Of a DNA stretch of 64,000 nt, positions 35,575 through 44,052 are shown in pieces. The notes beneath the pieces are model-generated. The model was not told the DNA's origin and ran no database searches. It saw nothing but the letters and a program-made list of their open reading frames with translations. Position 1 is the first letter of the stretch. Every line of letters starts with the position of its first letter. The stretch comes from Paenibacillus durus (lineage in GTDB: Bacteria; Bacillota; Bacilli; Paenibacillales; Paenibacillaceae), in contig NZ_CP009288.1 in assembly GCF_000756615.1 (NCBI RefSeq), forward strand, positions 1,860,001 to 1,924,000. The letters are read 5' to 3'. Position numbers and translations under genes: made by a program.

Positions 35575-36355
35575 ACGAAAATACGGCTTTGTCTTTACAG
35601 CATGGAAGCTGAATCTCGCCGGCGCCATGGAGTTTCGCCTCAGCTTCTTCATGACGGCGGGGATGATGGCCTTAAGCAATGCGGTGTTCCTGTTCTTTTG
35701 GGCCATGTACTTTCAGCGATTTCCCCTGATCAACGGATGGACCTTGAGCGATGTGATGATGGTCTGGGCCGTCAGCACGGCCGGCTTTGGCATATCTAAT
35801 ATGCTGTTCGGCAATACGCTGCGCATCGCTTTTATCGTGGCGCACGGTGACTTGGATTTGTATCTGGCTCAGCCCAAGCCGGTGCTGCTGAATGTTCTGG
35901 TCAACCGGATGTCGCTTACGGCGGTAGGGGATTTTGTGTTCGGGCTGTTGATCTATGCCTGGTTCGGGCAGCATACCCCGCTAGGGCTTATAAAATATGG
36001 TGCTGCGGTGCTGCTGGCCGCCATGATCTTCACCTTTTTTAACCTGCTGATCCAGTCTCTTGCCTTCTATATCGGAAATGCGGAAGGAATCGGGTATCAG
36101 ATGTTTATAGGCTTCTTGTCATTCAGCACCTACCCAACGGATATTTTCAAAAGCTGGGGAAAAATCATGCTGTTTACCATTTTGCCTGCCGGATTCATCA
36201 GCTATATGCCGGTCGGTTTCTTGCGGGAGTTCAACTGGGGCTTTATGGGCGGACTGCTGGCTGCGGTAACTGTGCTGGGGACAGGCGCGTTAACGCTGTT
36301 CCACCGGGGGCTCGCCCGGTACAGCTCCGGCAACCGGATGGGGCTGAGGGGATGA
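35558..36355 (+). CDS. ABC-2 family permease subunit 2
   Basis: A 265-aa integral membrane protein with six predicted helices and the AHGDLDLYLAQPKPVLLNVL segment that parallels the corresponding loop of subunit 1. FSTYPTDIFKSW and ILPAGFISYMPV are typical of this permease family. It completes the heterodimeric channel with the upstream permease and ATPase. It overlaps the preceding gene by 17 nt and is followed by a strong terminator. Confidence 0.88.
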   Translation: MLTAVKRKYGFVFTAWKLNLAGAMEFRLSFFMTAGMMALSNAVFLFFWAMYFQRFPLINGWTLSDVMMVWAVSTAGFGISNMLFGNTLRIAFIVAHGDLDLYLAQPKPVLLNVLVNRMSLTAVGDFVFGLLIYAWFGQHTPLGLIKYGAAVLLAAMIFTFFNLLIQSLAFYIGNAEGIGYQMFIGFLSFSTYPTDIFKSWGKIMLFTILPAGFISYMPVGFLREFNWGFMGGLLAAVTVLGTGALTLFHRGLARYSSGNRMGLRG

Positions 36356-36417
36356 AGCGGATATCAGCGGGCAGTAGACTCTGGAGAGGTATTTTCGGTT
36401 TGCATATAACTTGAAAC

Positions 36418-36464
36418 AGAAGACGGGCAGCGTAAATCCATATGCTGTCCGTCTTCTTTTTTTT
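36418..36464 (+). terminator. terminator of the ABC exporter operon
   Basis: AGAAGACGGGCAGC pairs with GCTGTCCGTCTTCT and is followed by TTTTTTT. The remaining bases to 36756 are an AT-rich gene-free promoter region for the NRPS operon. Confidence 0.9.
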
Positions 36465-36601
36465 AAGCTTTCGTTATGAATTGGCTGCCTGTTGAAACTT
36501 TATTGGAAAATTTAGTAAAAACAGATTATATAGTATTAATACATATCTATGTTAATGGAATGTTAAATTTTATAAAAAATGAAATTTAAGGAAAATCATC
36601 A

Positions 36602-36631
36602 TTGACATGAAATCCCAGTAAAAGGTACATA
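36602..36631 (+). promoter_or_regulatory. candidate sigma-A promoter of the biosynthetic cluster
   Basis: TTGACA (36602-36607) and TACATA (36626-36631) are 18 bp apart, about 125 bp before the NRPS start. The -35 is perfect, the -10 weak, as expected of a regulated promoter. No operator was recognised. Confidence 0.45.
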
Positions 36632-36756
36632 CATAGTATGAGGCAATAAACCCAAGTAGGATTTGCATCTATAGTCTAGTCTTTCATGAATGGATAGTGT
36701 GAGGGTGTATTTGATGTTGGTCAAAGCGAATTTCACTATTTGAGGGGGATAGCTTA

Positions 36757-39700
36757 ATGAGCAAAATGTACGTTGATCCAGCAAAAGAAAGCGGCAGTAC
36801 AAAACAAAGGATTTTTCAGATAGTTTCCAGTGTAACGGGTCATAGGATTGAAGATATTGATCTTGAAATGTATTTGGAAGAGGATCTGGGTCTGGATTCC
36901 ATTAAGATGATTACGCTTATGAATGAAATGATTACACTTATCCCGGAGGAACAACTGGATGATTTTAATGCTGCCCATCCGGTGGGGTCATTACTGATTA
37001 TACAAACTGTCCGCCAATTGGTGAAGGTTTTTGAGGAGTGGGAAGCCTCCCGAAGAAATATTATGGAGTATCCGGAAATCGCAGTTACTTCCAATGCATT
37101 ATCCATACCCCTTGAAATGCGCGAACAATTGAAAGTGGAGGTCTGCGGACTGATCTCCGAAATCGCCGGCCACAACATAGAGGATCTGCATGTGGATATG
37201 GATCTGGAAAGTGATTTAGGTCTGGATTCCATCAAAATGATTTCGCTCATGAACGGTATGCTCAGACTCATTCCTGCAGATCAGGTAGATGATTTTACCT
37301 GCAGATATTCTTTTGCTGCACTGCTCACCCTGCAGACAATAGGGGATATTGTGGAGTTGTTTGTCGATTGGCGGAAGAATAATAGCATTGGCCCCAAACC
37401 GGTTATAAACACTGACGTTCCTGTTTTGACAGAAATTTCTGAAAATGATCCTGAATATCTTGAAATGATACATAGCCAGTATTTATTCTTGGTTACCTAT
37501 TTATCTGTAGCCAATCTCTCCATCAGCTCGGGAGTGAAGGTTAGGGGTGAGCTGAATGCCGGAAGTCTGCGGGAGTCCTGGAGAGAACTTGTGTACCGCC
37601 ATCCCATACTGCGCAGCGTGTTTACACTTGATCAGGGGACTAGCAGTCTGAAAGGCTACCGCCTGAAGCTGCTCACGGATGTTGCCCTTCCGGAAATTTC
37701 TGTAGAGGATATCCGGCATCTGGACGAAAAGAATCAGCAGCAAGTGATCTCCCGGAAATTTGAAGACTCGCTCAATCATAAATTTGATATTACACAGTGG
37801 CCGCTGCACACTATCTCCGTAATACGTACCGCCGATGATGAATATGAGCTCATATTGGACATCAACCATCTCATCTCGGACGGTCTGGGCAACCAGCAGA
37901 TATTGAAGGAATTGCTGGAGATTTATGGCGCGAGGTCACAAAAAAGAATGGCGGAATTAGGGCCTGCCCTGCGTGCCAATGAATATAACCATATCGTTAT
38001 GAAAATGAATGCGTGGAATGCGCCGGAGGAAATTCAAGCTCTGGATGATTACGTACAGCAGCAGGGCAGGGGAACCTATTTCTTTAACCCTTATAAATCC
38101 TTCAGAACGTTTTCCGCTGAACACTCAACCGGGCCTGTGATTCATACCCGGAAATATTGGATCGATGAGCAAACAACGGCTCTCCTTATTCAGCGTACGA
38201 AAGCATGGCGCACCTCACTGTTTGTTCTTCTGGTCAGCGCGTATCTAAAGACGATAAAACAGCAGGGGGAGGAGCAAAGCCGAATTATTCTCAATCTGCC
38301 GACAAGCGGAAGGCTCTACCCCAATATGGATGCAACGGACGTACTCAGCGCGTTTGCGCAGAATCTTGCCCTCACCTTTTCTTGTGAGGATGCCGGCGAA
38401 GGTTGGGAATCGCTGATTGGCAGAACCAAAGAAGTAATTAACAGCAAGTTATCCTCAGGAATGGACAGGGCGCAGACCTGCAGAGCTGCACACTATGCCA
38501 AAGACTCGATCCGTCTGCAGAATGGCAGCATGCCGGATGCGGTAGCTTCCATGATCCGTTCGACTCTAAAATCAAATCTTTACCTCTCCTTCGTAGGGAA
38601 CACATCCATTGATAAGAAATATGGAAATTATGAAATCCATGATTATGAAGCTTACACAGGCACCAATCCCGGGACGATAGACAACCTGGTTGAAATCTTT
38701 CAAGGAAGACTTATGATCACATCGAATTATGACAGCTCCTTTTTTGACGACGGGTACATGGAAGAGCATATGGGTAGATTCATCGAAAATATTAACAGGC
38801 TCGCCGCTGTTGAAGTGAAGACGGCTGAACCTCTCGCTGGTATGCCGGGAACGCAAGTTGTTGAAGTGGCTAGAGAAATGGAAGAAAAATTACGGAGAAT
38901 CGTTGAAGAAATCTGCACTAGGAAACTTGAGGCCGATGATATGTCCAGGGATTTGGAAGCTGAACTGGGCCTGGATTCCTTACAGCGTATCCGGCTCATC
39001 GCGCGGCTTGGCAACGTATTCGAGAATATCGATAAGGCGTCTTTGTTCGGGTGCCGGACAATCAATGAAATGATTTCCACTATGGCAGACAGGAACATTC
39101 GGCCGTCTGTGAACGACAAAGTGGCGGGAACGGACATTCCTTATTTGAAAATCTCCGAACAATGCAAGGTCACACCGGATGCGATCGCTGTCCTGGACGG
39201 AGAACGAAGCGTCACTTACCGTGAGCTGGATGAATTATCTAACCGATTGGCACATTATCTTCGCTCACAGGGAGTGAAGTCGCAAAGTCTGGTCGGGATT
39301 ATGACGCTCCCCGGTCATCGAATGCTGATTGGAATTTTAGGAATTCTGAAGGCCGGGGCCGCTTATGTTCCTCTTGATCCAGTGTATCCGCCTGAACGGA
39401 TTAAGTATATTACCCGGCACGCTCAGCTTCATTTCCTGTTGACGGAACAGCTGCTGAAAGAGCAGGCGGACTTCATCGTTTCGGAGAGTCCGTCTATCAA
39501 GACATTAACTATTCTGGATGAAGATGCTGATTCGGCGCAATGGAGGAATTGCTCCGATCGAGATCCTGACGTCGATAGTTCGCCCCATGATGTAATGGTG
39601 GTTCTGTATACGTCAGGATCAACCGGAAATCCCAAAGGAGTCATTCTCAATCACCGGGGCTATATGAACCGGCTGGAATGGCATCAAGAGACCTTCCGGT

Positions 39701-42700
39701 TACAACCCGGTGAACGGGTAGCGCAAAAGACTTCCTGCTGCTTCGATATCTCGGTTTGGGAGCTATTATGGCCGCTAATGTATGGCGGGACCGTATGTCC
39801 TGCACAGAAGGAGGTCGTCAAGAATCCATGGAGTTTAGCCCAGTGGATGGCCGATACCCGCATCAATGTCATGCACTTTGTGCCTTCATTGTTTGGTGAA
39901 TTTGTAAATTCACTGGAGGACGAGGGATATACGTTTCCCGCGCTGCGCTGGTTGATTTTTAGCGGAGAAGGACTGCCTCTCTCGCCGGTTCAGAAGTGGA
40001 TGGACCGGTATGGCAAATCCACCGGACTTGCTAATCTCTATGGTCCTACAGAAGCTTCTATAGATGTGACTTATCACATTATTTCCGAAAGACCGGGTTC
40101 GGCTGGTGAGATGAGTATTCCCATCGGAAAGCCCATTCCTGGAGTGTTTATCAAGAATCTGGATGAGCATATGCGGGAACTGCCCGAGGGCGAGATCGGC
40201 GAATTGTGGATTGGCGGCATTCAGCTTGCCAAAGGGTATTTGCACAATCCGGAGAAGACCCGTGAAGCTTTTCATCCCAATCCATTCGCGGAAATTCCCG
40301 GAGAATTCATCTACCGAACGGGTGATTTAACGGCGAAAAGGGCGGACGGCAGCTACGAATATCATGGCCGCATCGATAATCAGGTGAAGCTTCGCGGCTT
40401 CAGGGTGGAATTGGGTGAAGTTGAGGCTGTGCTTGGCGCTCATGCCAAGATTGATGAGGCAGCCGTCATTGTCATCGAGCCCTCTCCCGGACAACAAATA
40501 CTGCTCGCCTGCCTGTCAGGAAAGCAGACTGAAGACAAAGAAATCAAAGATTTCATTGGCCGGAAGCTTCCATACTACATGGTTCCGCATCGGCTGGAAT
40601 GGCTGCCGCGGCTGCCCAAGAATCCGAACGGCAAGCTGGACCGCAAAGCGCTGCGCGTTATGTTCAGCGGATCAGGTTCAGCGAAAGAACAGCCACGAGC
40701 GGAAGAGCCTTCAGTGAAACGCCCTTTGACCGGGGAGAACACACTTCCGCTTGCGCCGGCTCAAAGCTGGCTGATGAATTATTTTGACTATCCGTACTGC
40801 TGGGCGGGCTATACCCGGTTTGTATACAAGCAGAAGCTCAATTTACAGCAATTTAAGAAAGCCGCCGCTCTGCTGAACCAGCGTCATGACGCGCTGAGAA
40901 GCGTTCTGGTGCAACAAGACTCTGGATGGGAACAGCGTTTCCTGGAAGGGGATATGGCCAGCAATGTGGACTTCTACGATGGCAGCCACATGGAGGAAGC
41001 CCACAGAAATGAAGAGATCCAAACAATCCTGACCGAAGCGATACAGGGCTTCAAGGTCGATCAATGGCCTTTATGGAGAATTATCGTGGTTCAAGTATCG
41101 GAGTCGGTGTACGATATCGCGGCGGTTGGCCATCACCTGATTTCGGATGTCATTACGAATCAGCTGTTATTGCAGGAGATTTGGCAAATTTACGCCGGAC
41201 TCGGATCAGGGTCGGAGCAAGTGCGGCTTCCGAAGGCTAAGCCGTTTGCCGATTTTGTACGGGCGGCGCAGGAAGAGAAAAGAATCCATGCCAAAAACTA
41301 TGTGGATTATTGGTCTTCACAGTTTCCGCCGGAGTCCGTATGCAAGCTCCCCGCCGATTTTTTCAAGGGGCCAAATGATGAGCAGTCCGCAAGGATTATG
41401 CGTTTTGAATTTGACAAAGAAAATACATCGTCGATTTTAGGTAAGGCCAAAAAGCACTTTGGCAGCAACGTCTACCCGATTTTGCTGGCTCCTCTATACC
41501 GGATGCTGGGCGATCTCTTCCAGCAATCAAAGGTTATCGTCAGCCACCGGGTACACGGAAGAGAGCTGGGCGGCAAGAGCTTCATGCAGACACCGGGCAA
41601 CTTTGCCGTCAATTTCCCGATGGGTATAAGGGTAGGGGAGAATAGCGGCTGGCAGGAGCTCATCCGCAGCATTCGCCAGGGTTTAGAGGAAGTTCCGCTT
41701 GGCGGAGCGAGCTATGATCTGGTTTCTGAGAATTTGCCGCTCTATATGTACCCGGACGTCAAACTGACTCCGATCAGGGCCAATTATCTCGGAAACCGGG
41801 ATATGCCGAAGCTGCCGGACTTTGAGTTCTCCAAGCAAGGGATGGACCGCAGATTCTCGCTGCCGCAGCAAAAAAGAATATCGGTGATTGAATTCTTTTT
41901 CTCCATTGAGGAGGGCAGGCTGGTGGTCGAAATCGAGTACTCAGCGAATCTTCATGCTGCCGCCACAATCAATCGCCTGGCTGAACATTACACGGAAAAT
42001 ATGCTTAAGCTTATTTCGTCCATTCAGGAAATACCGGCCCAGCCTTTTAGTGTAAGAGAAGGACAGCTATCCAAAAAGGTGGCAATTGTTACTGGCGGCA
42101 GTAGAGGCATCGGCAGGAGCATCGCGCTGTCCATGGCCCGGGAAGGGGCTGACATTGTCCTGGTATCCAGATCCGTGAAGCAGCTTCAGGAGACGGCCGA
42201 TGAAATCCGCAGGCTCGGCGCTGATGTTCTGGCGATATCGATGGATGTCAGTGACGGACCTGGGGTTCAGAAGGCAGTTGACCAGGTGATGGAGCGTTTC
42301 GGACATATTGATATTCTCGTCAACAGTGCCGGAATTACCGGGATGGCCGCGATGACGGACATGAATCCCGGAGCGTGGGAGTCGATCATTCAGGTGAATC
42401 TGATGGGAACGTATCACTTCTGCTATGCGGTCATACCGCATCTGATTAAACAGAAGCGGGGCAAAATCATCAACATTGGATCAGATTCCTCGTTTATCGG
42501 TTATCCGATGATGAGCGCCTATGCGGCATCGAAGCATGGGGTTCTCGGGCTGACCCGGGCGCTGTCGGAAGAGCTGAAAAACAGCAATATTCAGGTGAAC
42601 GCGCTATGTCCGGCACTCGTGGACACCGATATGGCGCCGGCGGCGTTCAAGGGACGGGCAATCCCTCCATCAGGGGTTGCGGACTCGGCGGTGTTCCTGG

Positions 42701-42822
42701 CTTCTTCCCGTTCGGATTATATTACCGGCGAGGCTGTACAAATTTACGGCAGACAAGATATGCACTGGTTCGGGGCACAGCAGATGCAGATGCTGCAGGC
42801 CGTCATGCGCAAGCAATCATAA
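36757..42822 (+). CDS. NRPS: ACP-ACP-C-T-A(Ser)-C-SDR
   Basis: A 2021-aa megasynthase starting at ATG 36757 after TGAGGGGG. Order: two acyl carrier domains with DLGLDSIKM (Ser48, Ser158); a condensation domain (~225-665) with NHLISDG, active His371; a carrier domain (Ser741); an adenylation domain (~790-1300) with YTSGSTGNPKG, NLYGPTEA, YRTGDL and GKLDRK; a second condensation domain (~1325-1765) whose motif reads HHLISDV; and a classical SDR (~1775-2021) with TGGSRGIG and YAASKHG. The ten specificity residues read D-I-W-H-I-S-L-I-D-K, close to known serine codes. No thioesterase is present. The carrier precedes rather than follows the A domain, which is unusual. Downstream MFS, PKS and nitroreductase-like genes form one operon. 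Confidence 0.92.
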   Translation: MSKMYVDPAKESGSTKQRIFQIVSSVTGHRIEDIDLEMYLEEDLGLDSIKMITLMNEMITLIPEEQLDDFNAAHPVGSLLIIQTVRQLVKVFEEWEASRRNIMEYPEIAVTSNALSIPLEMREQLKVEVCGLISEIAGHNIEDLHVDMDLESDLGLDSIKMISLMNGMLRLIPADQVDDFTCRYSFAALLTLQTIGDIVELFVDWRKNNSIGPKPVINTDVPVLTEISENDPEYLEMIHSQYLFLVTYLSVANLSISSGVKVRGELNAGSLRESWRELVYRHPILRSVFTLDQGTSSLKGYRLKLLTDVALPEISVEDIRHLDEKNQQQVISRKFEDSLNHKFDITQWPLHTISVIRTADDEYELILDINHLISDGLGNQQILKELLEIYGARSQKRMAELGPALRANEYNHIVMKMNAWNAPEEIQALDDYVQQQGRGTYFFNPYKSFRTFSAEHSTGPVIHTRKYWIDEQTTALLIQRTKAWRTSLFVLLVSAYLKTIKQQGEEQSRIILNLPTSGRLYPNMDATDVLSAFAQNLALTFSCEDAGEGWESLIGRTKEVINSKLSSGMDRAQTCRAAHYAKDSIRLQNGSMPDAVASMIRSTLKSNLYLSFVGNTSIDKKYGNYEIHDYEAYTGTNPGTIDNLVEIFQGRLMITSNYDSSFFDDGYMEEHMGRFIENINRLAAVEVKTAEPLAGMPGTQVVEVAREMEEKLRRIVEEICTRKLEADDMSRDLEAELGLDSLQRIRLIARLGNVFENIDKASLFGCRTINEMISTMADRNIRPSVNDKVAGTDIPYLKISEQCKVTPDAIAVLDGERSVTYRELDELSNRLAHYLRSQGVKSQSLVGIMTLPGHRMLIGILGILKAGAAYVPLDPVYPPERIKYITRHAQLHFLLTEQLLKEQADFIVSESPSIKTLTILDEDADSAQWRNCSDRDPDVDSSPHDVMVVLYTSGSTGNPKGVILNHRGYMNRLEWHQETFRLQPGERVAQKTSCCFDISVWELLWPLMYGGTVCPAQKEVVKNPWSLAQWMADTRINVMHFVPSLFGEFVNSLEDEGYTFPALRWLIFSGEGLPLSPVQKWMDRYGKSTGLANLYGPTEASIDVTYHIISERPGSAGEMSIPIGKPIPGVFIKNLDEHMRELPEGEIGELWIGGIQLAKGYLHNPEKTREAFHPNPFAEIPGEFIYRTGDLTAKRADGSYEYHGRIDNQVKLRGFRVELGEVEAVLGAHAKIDEAAVIVIEPSPGQQILLACLSGKQTEDKEIKDFIGRKLPYYMVPHRLEWLPRLPKNPNGKLDRKALRVMFSGSGSAKEQPRAEEPSVKRPLTGENTLPLAPAQSWLMNYFDYPYCWAGYTRFVYKQKLNLQQFKKAAALLNQRHDALRSVLVQQDSGWEQRFLEGDMASNVDFYDGSHMEEAHRNEEIQTILTEAIQGFKVDQWPLWRIIVVQVSESVYDIAAVGHHLISDVITNQLLLQEIWQIYAGLGSGSEQVRLPKAKPFADFVRAAQEEKRIHAKNYVDYWSSQFPPESVCKLPADFFKGPNDEQSARIMRFEFDKENTSSILGKAKKHFGSNVYPILLAPLYRMLGDLFQQSKVIVSHRVHGRELGGKSFMQTPGNFAVNFPMGIRVGENSGWQELIRSIRQGLEEVPLGGASYDLVSENLPLYMYPDVKLTPIRANYLGNRDMPKLPDFEFSKQGMDRRFSLPQQKRISVIEFFFSIEEGRLVVEIEYSANLHAAATINRLAEHYTENMLKLISSIQEIPAQPFSVREGQLSKKVAIVTGGSRGIGRSIALSMAREGADIVLVSRSVKQLQETADEIRRLGADVLAISMDVSDGPGVQKAVDQVMERFGHIDILVNSAGITGMAAMTDMNPGAWESIIQVNLMGTYHFCYAVIPHLIKQKRGKIINIGSDSSFIGYPMMSAYAASKHGVLGLTRALSEELKNSNIQVNALCPALVDTDMAPAAFKGRAIPPSGVADSAVFLASSRSDYITGEAVQIYGRQDMHWFGAQQMQMLQAVMRKQS

Positions 42823-42873
42823 CGCCCCCATTGAAAGGGACCGGACTATTCTTAATTAAGGGGCACTGCGGAC

Positions 42874-44052
42874 ATGGATCAAAAGACAGGCAAATTTCAT
42901 GACCTGTTTGGCAACGGGAGAGCCATTATTTACGGCATTGCACTCTTGGTGGGTACTTCCATGGGCGTTATTAACCCGCTCTCTACCACGCACATGACCA
43001 CGAACCATGGGGGGGGAATATGGATTGGAGTTATTTCCTCCTCTTATTTTTTCTTTATGGCTCTGGGCTCCGTATTTGTGGACAGAACGATGAGAGGAAG
43101 CAGTGTGAAGACGGTCATTACGGCCGGTCTGCTGCTGACTGCGGTATGCTCAGCCCTTTTTCCCCTATTTACAGCGAATGCGGTCTGGCTGCTTCTCATG
43201 TCATTAATGGGGATCGGCATCAGCTGTAATATGGTGGGTCTTCAGACGGCGCTTCATAATCTCTCCAATGAGAAAAGCCTGGGGATGGTCAGCGGAATTT
43301 ACAGCTTATGTTATGCCCTCGGACTAATTGCCAGTGCGGCGGTGGCCCCGCAGGTGTATGGTTATGTGACATGGCTGCCGTTTGCATTCAGCAGTCTATG
43401 CCTGGTTCTTGCCTCGGGAATTATTCATTTCAAACTGGCCGATGTATTGGTCATTCCCGAACGCGCCAGGGAAAAGGTTCTATCCAAAATTACACTGCCT
43501 CTGTTCGGCGCTTTCGTGTACGGGTTCAGTGAAACGATAGTAGTTTCCTTGTATCCTCTCTACCTGATCAGGGAGCATGTCGCCGTGTCCCAGACGGGCT
43601 ATGGATTAAGCATCTTTGCAGTCGGCAGCATCATCGGCCTTCTTCCTCTAACCTATCTGGCCGACCGGATCGGACGGAAGAGATGTCTGGCCTTATGTGT
43701 GTTTATCTCTATATTTGCTGTTTTGGGAATAGTGACTGCTGCCAGCATGTCTCTTAAATTGCTGCTCTCCTTTGCCGCAGGGTTCATGATCGGCCCCTTG
43801 TATCCTCTCTCGATGGCGTTTGCGGTTCAGGATTTATCGGCAGGCGAAAGGTCTTCGGGAAATGCCTTATTCACTACCTTCTACGGCTTCGGTTCAGCGG
43901 CGGGTCCGTTCTTCTCCTCCGTAGCCATGAATATATGGGGCAATGGGCATATATTCACTGCAAGTCTGCTGCTGTTCTGCTTGTTCCTTACCTATATGGC
44001 AATGACAAGAAAAGATTCCAAAGTACGGATAACTAAGGAGGAAATATTGTGA
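42874..44052 (+). CDS. MFS transporter, probable product exporter
   Basis: A 392-aa major facilitator with 12 predicted helices. Visible marks are the loop 2-3 region VFVDRTMRGSS, the mid-protein break near residue 195-210, and the loop 8-9 motif LADRIGRKRCLALC. It lies between the NRPS and PKS genes, with a 51-bp gap upstream and a GTGA overlap with the PKS downstream, so it belongs to the biosynthetic operon. The likely role is efflux of the finished lipid-type product. Specificity cannot be judged from sequence. Confidence 0.88.
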   Translation: MDQKTGKFHDLFGNGRAIIYGIALLVGTSMGVINPLSTTHMTTNHGGGIWIGVISSSYFFFMALGSVFVDRTMRGSSVKTVITAGLLLTAVCSALFPLFTANAVWLLLMSLMGIGISCNMVGLQTALHNLSNEKSLGMVSGIYSLCYALGLIASAAVAPQVYGYVTWLPFAFSSLCLVLASGIIHFKLADVLVIPERAREKVLSKITLPLFGAFVYGFSETIVVSLYPLYLIREHVAVSQTGYGLSIFAVGSIIGLLPLTYLADRIGRKRCLALCVFISIFAVLGIVTAASMSLKLLLSFAAGFMIGPLYPLSMAFAVQDLSAGERSSGNALFTTFYGFGSAAGPFFSSVAMNIWGNGHIFTASLLLFCLFLTYMAMTRKDSKVRITKEEIL

